The notes beneath the pieces are model-generated. The model saw nothing but the letters and a program-made list of their open reading frames with translations. It did not search any database and was not told where the DNA came from. From positions 1-34,947 of the forward strand of contig NZ_JXMW01000022.1 of NCBI RefSeq assembly GCF_002072215.1: a DNA stretch of 34,947 nt, read 5' to 3'. This stretch comes from Methanobrevibacter arboriphilus JCM 13429 = DSM 1125 (lineage in GTDB: Archaea; Methanobacteriota; Methanobacteria; Methanobacteriales; Methanobacteriaceae). Both the position numbers and the translations under genes were made by a program. Below are positions 26,282 through 32,811 of this stretch, in pieces (position 1 is the first letter of the stretch; each line of letters begins with the position of its first letter).

Positions 26282-27550
26282 ATGGATGATAACTTGAGAA
26301 AAATTCTAATCCTATTAAGTATATTCTTGATTCTTTTTGGTTTTATAGCTACTATTTCAGCTACAATGAATGTAATAGTCATTACAGATCCAACTGGTCA
26401 GGATATAAATGGTGCTGCTGGAGGAAGTATGTCTTTTGCAGATAATATGTTCCAGTCTACATTTTTAATGTCTAAAGAAAAACAATTTGTTGTTTTATCT
26501 GGAGGAGAAGGTGACTCTAACAATAGGTTAAGAGCTATTGTTGAATCTATTAGTAGATTAGAAAATGGAGCTACTGCTTCAGAAGGTGCTGCAGCTGCTA
26601 GTGGTTATTCTGGGATTAGGTTGATGGTTGGTGGGCCTTCAATTGGTGCTGCTGTAGGCGGATCTTTTGATGCTTATCTTATAACTGTTGAAGATGATAA
26701 TAGTATTCAAATTACGCCTTATTCTGGAGGACTTGCAGTTTTACCTCCTGGAGAAAAAGGAGCTATTATTCATTTAAGAAATACTCATGGTAATCCTCAA
26801 TATGGGACTGCAACTCAAGTTAGAAGAGAAACTGCTCTAAACATAGGTAGAATGATTCGTGATGGTTATTCTGCAACAACTATTGTAGGGCAAGTATTTA
26901 AAGAAGTTTCTAATGATGCTGGAGAAAAATATGGTGGAGGAGCTGTTAACTTAGTGGCAGGAATATCTACTGGGGATATGTTTACTCCTGAGGAAATTAA
27001 TACTACTGGTTATCCAATGAATGAACCTTATGTTAAAATTTGTCCAAATGATGGATGGTCTTCGGGATATCCTGCAGCAGAGAATTATGATACTTGTCCT
27101 ATTGATGGAACTCCGTTAAAAGTTATTTATGCATATGATGCTTTAACTGATGCAATAACTGTAACACAAGATTCTGTTAGTGTTTCTGTTTATGGAAGCG
27201 AAACTCCCGGATTGTCTGAAACCACTAGTGAGGTTGTAAAAGCATCAGTATCTAAATATGGTTATGATGCTAATGCTATTGCTGGATCATTAAATAAAGG
27301 TATTAGAAATGGCCTTATAGTTAGTGTAAACTATGTTGAACCAAAAGATATAAATGTAAGGGCAGGATCAAAAGCAGTTGGTGTTTATTATACTCCTTTA
27401 CCTGATGGAAGAACATCTCCTCCTTGGAATTTACCTGTAAGCTCATTTGTGTTAGATATACTTGGAAGTATTCAGACTGCTATAGGTATAATACTGGTAC
27501 TTTTAGTTATATTCAGAAGTAGGTTATTGAAATCTTTCCAGAAAAAATAG
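26282..27550 (+). CDS. Large extracytoplasmic protein with N- and C-terminal membrane anchors
   Basis: I do not recognise the family. A hydrophobic helix at residues ~8-30 ('ILILLSIFLILFGFIATISA') and another at ~391-412 ('SIQTAIGIILVLLVIF'), followed by basic residues 'RSRLLKSFQKK', bracket about 360 residues that should face outside. The middle is Gly/Ala-rich ('ASEGAAAASGYSGIRLMVGG', 'GAAVGGSFDAYLI') with an acidic/glycine core. Around residues 250-278 are 'VKICPNDGW' and 'DTCPIDGTPLKVIYA', two CPxDG knuckles with one Cys each, which could form a disulfide or a reduced zinc-ribbon remnant. The position after the POTRA-like gene and the wall-precursor genes suggests an envelope role. It starts at ATG 26282 with no clear Shine-Dalgarno sequence. 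Confidence 0.72.
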   Translation: MDDNLRKILILLSIFLILFGFIATISATMNVIVITDPTGQDINGAAGGSMSFADNMFQSTFLMSKEKQFVVLSGGEGDSNNRLRAIVESISRLENGATASEGAAAASGYSGIRLMVGGPSIGAAVGGSFDAYLITVEDDNSIQITPYSGGLAVLPPGEKGAIIHLRNTHGNPQYGTATQVRRETALNIGRMIRDGYSATTIVGQVFKEVSNDAGEKYGGGAVNLVAGISTGDMFTPEEINTTGYPMNEPYVKICPNDGWSSGYPAAENYDTCPIDGTPLKVIYAYDALTDAITVTQDSVSVSVYGSETPGLSETTSEVVKASVSKYGYDANAIAGSLNKGIRNGLIVSVNYVEPKDINVRAGSKAVGVYYTPLPDGRTSPPWNLPVSSFVLDILGSIQTAIGIILVLLVIFRSRLLKSFQKK

Positions 27551-27719
27551 TTTAAACTAAATATAAACTAAATATAAATTAAATATAAATTAAATATAGA
27601 TTAAATATTGATTAAATATAAATCAAATCTAAAATAATCATTTTTTAATAATTAAACTTCTTAATAAGATATTTGTTATTAATAATTATGTTTATTTTTA
27701 ATTAATAAAATTTGTATTC

Positions 27720-27759
27720 AAATCCTATTTTTAATAGGCAAATCCTATTTTTAATAGGT
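27720..27759. promoter_or_regulatory. Two tandem palindromes upstream of the DUF356 gene
   Basis: The 20-bp unit AAATCCTATTTTTAATAGGC is repeated head to tail (27720-27739, 27740-27759, last base T). Each contains the perfect inverted repeat CCTATT-TTT-AATAGG. They end exactly where a TATA-like TTTATATAATT begins (27760-), about 43 bp before the ATG, so they look like paired operator sites; alternatively they are terminators of the preceding gene. Confidence 0.55.
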
Positions 27760-27801
27760 TTTATATAATTCTTTTAAAATTTAAAGTTATATGTGATAAT
27801 T

Positions 27802-28209
27802 ATGGCATTAATATTAATTCGTGGAGATAATAATTCAAAATTACTCAATGCAATTGCAGATATTGAGAGACATGCTCAATTGCACTTAATCAAAGATCCT
27901 CAAAAGATTGATGGGGAATTTGCAGATTCTATAGTTGAAAGTATCCTAAATGCTCCTTTAAGAAATAAATCTAAAGTAGCAACTGCTTTTTTTGTTAGAG
28001 AAGATATTACTCTAGCTATAATGCAAATTAAGAAGATACATCCTCCTGCTCATGTTGTAGTGGTAAGTGATGAATATAAAGAATATAGTTCACTAAATGA
28101 AAAATTAGATGAGGCTCCTATCTTTAGAGGTTATTATTCAAACAAAGCTCAAAAAGGAACAGAACTTAAAGATTATAAATCTAATATTTCTAATCCAAGA
28201 CATAAATGA
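27802..28209 (+). CDS. DUF356 family protein
   Basis: A 135-residue soluble protein beginning 'MALILIRGDNNSKLLNAIADIERHAQL', which I recognise as the DUF356 family of methanogenic archaea. It continues 'VATAFFVREDITLAIMQIKKIHPPAHVVVVSDEYKEY' and ends with a lysine-rich tail. No catalytic motif is apparent and the function is unknown. I choose the ATG at 27802 after GTGAT rather than the in-frame GTG at 27793. The upstream tandem palindromes suggest regulated expression. Confidence 0.85.
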   Translation: MALILIRGDNNSKLLNAIADIERHAQLHLIKDPQKIDGEFADSIVESILNAPLRNKSKVATAFFVREDITLAIMQIKKIHPPAHVVVVSDEYKEYSSLNEKLDEAPIFRGYYSNKAQKGTELKDYKSNISNPRHK

Positions 28210-28568
28210 ACCTATTAATATATTATTATTAGATTATTATTAATCAATCAATAATAACTAAATAATTATAGCTATTTATTGAAATCTTGGAATAAATAAA
28301 TTGAATTAAGGTTAATATAATAAAAAGGTTAATATAATTAATTATAAATAAAAAAAATAAAATTATATATTAAATAAGAATTATTTAAAAATATATTTTA
28401 TAAAAAATTAACCTGTAATAATACTAATATTAATAATATTAATATTAATCTACAATAATATAATTAAAATTAATAAAATTAGTTTAATAGAATTAAAATT
28501 ATTTTGATAAAAAATATTTTGTTACGATTTTTAAGATAATTTTAGCTATTAGTTCTAGCTATTATTTA
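28210..28568. other. AT-rich spacer between convergent genes
   Basis: 359 bp of almost pure A/T with ATTAATATT-type self-complementary runs (for example AATATTAATAATATTAATATT around 28428-28449). No ORF or RNA gene is supported. Both flanking genes (DUF356, MBF1) must terminate here. Confidence 0.4.
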
Positions 28569-29078
28569 TTATTTTTTCTTAATTTTAACAATATCTCCAA
28601 GAGTTGGTCCACCTGAAGATACATTTTTAAAATCTTCTAACTCCATATCAGATATTTTTTCAATTAAAGTTATATTCAATATTTTTTCTAATTTTTTAGC
28701 TAATTTTATATCTGGAACCATTTTTCCTGATTCAATTCTATTTATAACAGAAACTTTTTCATAAATTTTTTCACCAAGCTCTTCTCTTGAAAAACCTTTC
28801 TTTTCACGACCTTCTCGGACTATTGATTGAAAATCTTCAACTAACTCTTCAGTAGGTTCATCAAGTGAATACATTGGTCTAGGAGATCTAGTGCTTTTAC
28901 CAGTTCTATTAGTTCCACTCATTTTGCTCTTATTGAGAATGTTTTTTGGTTTTGGAGGTTCCTTTTGAATTATACCAAATTTAGAGCAATCTGAGCAAAC
29001 TTCCATAATAGAACCATCAATTTTTGTTTTTTTTGACTTACCTTCTTCTATGGGTTGTCCACAAATTTCGCATCTCAT
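28569..29078 (-). CDS. Archaeal multiprotein-bridging-factor-1-like regulator (aMBF1)
   Basis: 169 residues. The N-terminus is a zinc ribbon 'MRCEICGQPI...EVCSDCSKFG' (C3, C6, C28, C31). A Pro/Lys/Ser/Arg linker (~40-75) follows, then a Cro/XRE helix-turn-helix 'IVREGREKKGFSREELGEKIYEKVSVINRIESGKMVPDIKLAKKLEKIL' (in pieces, residues ~87-137) and a tail 'GGPTLGDIVKIKKK'. This is the standard archaeal MBF1 layout; the protein associates with the transcription or translation machinery, with role still debated. It is divergent from pan with 876 bp between. Confidence 0.93.
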   Translation of the reverse strand: MRCEICGQPIEEGKSKKTKIDGSIMEVCSDCSKFGIIQKEPPKPKNILNKSKMSGTNRTGKSTRSPRPMYSLDEPTEELVEDFQSIVREGREKKGFSREELGEKIYEKVSVINRIESGKMVPDIKLAKKLEKILNITLIEKISDMELEDFKNVSSGGPTLGDIVKIKKK

Positions 29079-29954
29079 GTTTAATAATATATTTTAATTA
29101 TTTTTATATTTTACCTATTATCAAATTATTATTATCTTCATAATTATTTTCATAATTTTTATAATTTTTCAGATATTATCTTAATAGTTTTTTCATAATT
29201 ATTTTCATAATTGTTTTTAAAATTATTTTCAAAATTTTAGCATATTTTATATTTATAGTATTAAAAATCCCAAAATTTAAATATCATTAAAGACAATTTC
29301 TATATATACAAATTAAATTTAAAATTTATATAATGTCAAATATTCTAATATAGTTTTTAATATATTATGATTTAAAAAATTGAATATATAAATAAATATA
29401 ATTAAAAATAAATATAATTAAATTAAATATAGTTAAAATAAATATAAGTTAAATAAAATAGATTTTTTTTTTATTCTAAATTGAAATTATATGATTTTTA
29501 ACCTATAACTATTGTATGGGTTTTAATCTTTTAATATTATTTAATATGCAGTATTGTCTTTATTTACAATACATTTTTTATTTATAGGTATTTTTTATTT
29601 ATAATGCATTTTTAGTATTATTGTTGAATATTATTAATAGTTGAATATTATTAATTATTAATAGGATTTGACTATAATATTATTATTAATTATATTATTT
29701 TATAAATAATTATAAATATTGTTTTATACATATTATATATTATAAAAAATTTTTTATAAATTTATATATTTTAAATTTTATAAATATAAAATTTCTAATT
29801 AAAAGATTTCTAATTGATATATTTCTAATTAAGAGATTTCTAATTAAGAAATTTTTAATCAAGTTTATATTTATGTAATAATCATATTATTATATTTGAA
29901 TATTATGTTTATATCCTAAATTACTAAATGAATTTATAGGAGTGTTCTAAGAAA
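29079..29954. other. 876-bp AT-rich divergent spacer (MBF1 / pan), no gene seen
   Basis: Contains short repeats: TTTTCATAATTATTTTCATA near 29137-29215, AATAAATATAATTAAA near 29390-29460, and three or four copies of ATTTCTAATTAAGAG near 29800-29850. Both promoters must lie here. TTATAGGAGTG (29934-29944), ten bases before the pan ATG, is its ribosome binding site. Confidence 0.4.
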
Positions 29955-31184
29955 ATGGAAAATTCCCAATCTCTTTTAAATAAGATTGAAGATCTTAAAA
30001 AAGAAGTAAGAATATTAAAAGAAGAAAATACGAAAACTAAAAGGAATCTAATGTGGAAAGTTAGGAAACTTGAAAAAGATAAAGTTCTAACTGAAAATGA
30101 AAAGATTCGACTTGAAAGAGAAACAAAATCCCTTAGAGGAGAAGTTGAAAGATTCAGATCTCCTCCATTAGTCTTGGCTACTATTATGGAAATTCTTGAT
30201 GATACTAGAATGACTGTAAAAAGTAGTACTGGTCCTCACTTTGTTATTAATTATTCAAAATTTTTAGATGAAAAGTTACTTGTCCCAGGTTCAAGAGTGG
30301 CTTTAAATCAGCAAACTTTTAGTGTTGTTGATGTGCTTCCTGCTGAAAAGGATCCTAATGTTTCTGGAATGGAAATTGAAGAAAAACCTTCTGTTTCTTA
30401 TGATTCTATTGGTGGACTTGAAGATCAAGTCATTGAAGTTAAAGAAACTGTTGAGCTTCCTCTTAAAAAACCAGAATTATTTGAAAAAATAGGTATTGAG
30501 CCACCAAAAGGAGTTCTTCTTTATGGTCCTCCTGGAACTGGTAAAACTTTACTTGCTAAAGCTGTAGCTAATGAAACTAATGCAACTTTCATTAAAATTG
30601 TTGCTTCAGAATTTGTTAAGAAGTACATTGGTGAAGGAGCTAGAATGGTTCGTGAAGTATTTGAATTAGCTAAAGAAAAAGCTCCAAGTATTATTTTCAT
30701 TGATGAAATTGATGCTGTTGCTGCTAAACGTCTTAAAAGCTCTACTAGTGGAGATAGAGAGGTTCAGCGTACTTTAATGCAATTACTTGCAGAGCTTGAT
30801 GGTTTTGAGTCTCGTGGCGATATTGGTATTATTGGTGCTACAAATAGACCAGATATCTTAGATCCAGCACTTTTAAGACCTGGAAGGTTTGATAGGTTTA
30901 TAGAAGTACCTCTTCCTAATGAAGATGGTAGAAAAGAAATATTGAAGATACATACTTCTAAAATGTCTTTATCTGAAGAAGCTGATATTGACCTTCTTGC
31001 AACTCTTACTGAAGGTGTTTCTGGTGCAGATTTAAAAGCTATTTGTACTGAAGCAGGAATGTTTGCAATAAGAGAAGAAAGAGACGAAGTACTTGTAGCT
31101 GATTTCATGGACGCTGTTGATAAAATCATGGGCGTTGAACATGATGAAGAGTATAAGAAAGAAGCTGGAGTAATGTTTGGTTAA
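29955..31184 (+). CDS. pan: Proteasome-activating nucleotidase PAN
   Basis: The hexameric AAA ATPase that unfolds substrates and opens the archaeal 20S proteasome. In order: N-terminal coiled coil (residues ~5-68), OB domain (~69-130), then the AAA module with Walker A 'GPPGTGKT' (191-198), pore loop 'KKYIGEGA' (~222-229), Walker B '[10 protein letters not shown]' (245-254) and '[20 protein letters not shown]' with the arginine fingers. The 409-residue length is normal. The protein ends 'AGVMFG': the hydrophobic-Tyr-X tail that docks into the proteasome is here Met-Phe-Gly, with Phe replacing Tyr. AGGAGTG precedes the ATG. Confidence 0.97.
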   Translation: MENSQSLLNKIEDLKKEVRILKEENTKTKRNLMWKVRKLEKDKVLTENEKIRLERETKSLRGEVERFRSPPLVLATIMEILDDTRMTVKSSTGPHFVINYSKFLDEKLLVPGSRVALNQQTFSVVDVLPAEKDPNVSGMEIEEKPSVSYDSIGGLEDQVIEVKETVELPLKKPELFEKIGIEPPKGVLLYGPPGTGKTLLAKAVANETNATFIKIVASEFVKKYIGEGARMVREVFELAKEKAPSIIFIDEIDAVAAKRLKSSTSGDREVQRTLMQLLAELDGFESRGDIGIIGATNRPDILDPALLRPGRFDRFIEVPLPNEDGRKEILKIHTSKMSLSEEADIDLLATLTEGVSGADLKAICTEAGMFAIREERDEVLVADFMDAVDKIMGVEHDEEYKKEAGVMFG

Positions 31185-31420
31185 TATTTTTAATATTTCC
31201 CATATTTTCCAATATTTTTTCATGTATTTAATATTATTTTCTAATATTTTTAGATAATATTTTAATTAATATTTCTAATTAATATTTTTATTAATATTTT
31301 TAAATAATATTCTAATATTAATTAATATTTCTAATTAATATTTTTAGTATTTTTAATTTAATATTTTTAATTAATATTTTTTAAAAATTATATTTTGGTT
31401 TTAAATTAAAATCAGTATTT

Positions 31421-31484
31421 ATTAGCCAATGATGAACCCTATGAGCTCTGATATGTGATGAATGATGGGCGAACTGAGGCTAAT
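31421..31484 (+). ncRNA. C/D box small RNA (2'-O-methylation guide)
   Basis: On the plus strand, in a locally GC-richer patch, all four boxes occur at correct spacing: box C ATGATGA (31429-31435), D' CTGA (31448-31451), C' GTGATGA (31455-31461) and D CTGA (31474-31477). Both guide intervals are exactly 12 nt (31436-31447 and 31462-31473) and the C'/D' spacer is 3 nt, typical of archaeal sRNAs. A perfect 7-bp terminal stem ATTAGCC / GGCTAAT (31421-31427, 31478-31484) brackets it. The D guide AUGAUGGGCGAA can pair with UUCGCCCAUUA, which I recall from the archaeal 23S rRNA A-loop region (target C equivalent to E. coli C2558); the D' target is not identified. It lies 240 bp downstream of pan. 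Confidence 0.88.
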
Positions 31485-31565
31485 TTATATTAACTTTCAA
31501 TATCTAAAATAAAATTATTCTTTTTATAATATTTTTCTTTTTATAAATTTATTCTAATTATAAGA

Positions 31566-32342
31566 TTATTCTTCTTTAAAATTGTTCAAAATTTTTTCAT
31601 TGTTAGTTTCTATAATTTTTGGAAGTTTACCTATGGTCCCGATTGATTCTCCAACTATAATTAAAGCTCCAATAAAATGTTTTTTGAATTTTTCAGCAGC
31701 TATTAGTCCATTTTCTACTGCATCTTGATCTAATACTCCGTTAACATTGTTACCTATTGAAGTAGCTAATCCATCAGCTATACTGGCATTTTCACTTATT
31801 ACAGTAACACTATCAGATCTTCCATAACTAATAGAGTATCCTACTGACCCTGATGATGTACATATCCCCATTTTTTGATTTTTTGATTTATTTTTAAATT
31901 CAAACCCTATTTCTCCACTTAGAGGTGAATTTCCTGCATAAATTCCAAATATTACTTTTTTATTATGGTAATTATTTAAAAAAGCTATATCTCCTCCATT
32001 ATCTAATATGGAATAATTTGAATCATTTTTTATTAAATAATCCAATGAAAGTTCCGCTATTGTCCCTGCTAAAGTAGCTGTTGGACCTACATTAGCTATA
32101 TTTGACCCTTCAATCATTTTTTTTATAATTTTTGGATTAGAATCATCTTTTTTGTTTTTTACTTTATAAGGTTGTAGTGTTTTTAAAAATAAGGGATTAT
32201 CAATAATATATTTTTTTAATATATTTCTCTGATTTATAATAAAATCATACAATCCAATTTTTTCAAAGTCAATATCTGAAACAACATTCATTTTTGTTTC
32301 TTCTATTGATATTTTATTTTTAAACATAGATTTATTTTTCAT
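31566..32342 (-). CDS. UPF0280 family (ApbE-like fold) protein
   Basis: 258 residues. The start 'KNKISIEETKMNVVSDID', then 'SNIANVGPTATLAGTIAELSLDYL', 'YSILDNGGDIAFLN', 'MGICTSSGSVGYSISYGRSDSVTVI' and 'NASIADGLATSIGN' together mark the UPF0280 family, distantly related to ApbE flavin transferases (the DNGGDI and T-S-G-x-x-G motifs are shared). The biochemical role is unknown; it is conserved in methanogens. The first five residues (MKNKS) may be extra: M6 at about 32327 begins the conserved part. Neither start has a clear ribosome binding site. Confidence 0.88.
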   Translation of the reverse strand: MKNKSMFKNKISIEETKMNVVSDIDFEKIGLYDFIINQRNILKKYIIDNPLFLKTLQPYKVKNKKDDSNPKIIKKMIEGSNIANVGPTATLAGTIAELSLDYLIKNDSNYSILDNGGDIAFLNNYHNKKVIFGIYAGNSPLSGEIGFEFKNKSKNQKMGICTSSGSVGYSISYGRSDSVTVISENASIADGLATSIGNNVNGVLDQDAVENGLIAAEKFKKHFIGALIIVGESIGTIGKLPKIIETNNEKILNNFKEE

Positions 32343-32651
32343 TGTTTTAATTTAATATTTCTTAAGCAATATAATTATTGTTATTTTATTTTATAATTTG
32401 TATGTAATTTTCTTTATTTTATATGCTTATTTTTTTATTTTATTTGGTTATTATCTTTTTTTAGTTTTTTATTGGTTTTTTCATCTGTTTTTATTATTTT
32501 TAAGTTGTTATTGGTTGTATTTATTGTTTTTAGGCTTTTTTATTTTATTTTTTAGCTGTTTTTATTTTATTTGGTTATTATGTGTTTTTTTCGTGTTATA
32601 TTTTGTTTACTTCTTTTTTTCTTTTTTATACAGCTATTCTACTGTTTTTGT

Positions 32652-32663
32652 GGGGGGGGGGGG
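32652..32663 (+). repeat. Homopolymer of 12 G upstream of adhesin promoter
   Basis: An uninterrupted G12 run lies in DNA that is otherwise nearly all A/T. It is about 53 bp upstream of the best TATA-like element and 148 bp upstream of the adhesin ATG. Long G-runs are slippage-prone and can change length. Confidence 0.9.
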
Positions 32664-32715
32664 ATAGCTATTGTTTTTTATTTTTTTTGGGTAGGAAGTT
32701 TTTTATAGTAGTTTT

Positions 32716-32726
32716 TTTATATTATA
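32716..32726 (+). promoter_or_regulatory. Probable TATA box of the second adhesin gene
   Basis: TTTATATTATA at 32716-32726 is the best archaeal TATA-like match between the G-run and the gene. It predicts transcription starting around 32745-32752, where base composition changes, and a leader of roughly 60 nt. Another possible TATA (TTTTATAGTAG, 32701-) is close by. Confidence 0.4.
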
Positions 32727-32792
32727 TTATTGTAGCGTAGTGAGTGTTCTCATTGTGCTATGTATTTTTTATATGCACTGATTGATTGGATC

Positions 32793-32801
32793 AGGAGGTG
32801 A
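32793..32801 (+). promoter_or_regulatory. Full-length Shine-Dalgarno sequence
   Basis: AGGAGGTGA at 32793-32801, the complete complement of the archaeal 16S rRNA 3' end, lies ten bases before ATG 32812. It fixes the start and suggests strong translation. Confidence 0.85.
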
Positions 32802-32811
32802 AAAAACGAAA

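Larger units (their letters stand above)
32343..32811. other. T-rich leader region of the second adhesin gene
   Basis: 469 bp without a supported gene. From about 32398 to 32650 the plus strand is almost only T with some G and A, with repeated TTTATTTTATTTGGTTATTA-like units (near 32436 and 32563). Then come a 12-G run, TATA-like sequences and the ribosome binding site of the adhesin. An 89-codon Phe/Leu-rich ORF here is a by-product of the T-bias. Confidence 0.6.

Noticed and set aside
32398-32667. 89-codon Phe/Tyr/Leu-rich ORF before the second adhesin
   Set aside because: It is built from TTT/TTA/TAT codons of a T-rich strand and ends in the G-run as four Gly. There is no Shine-Dalgarno sequence and no protein-like pattern beyond the base bias.
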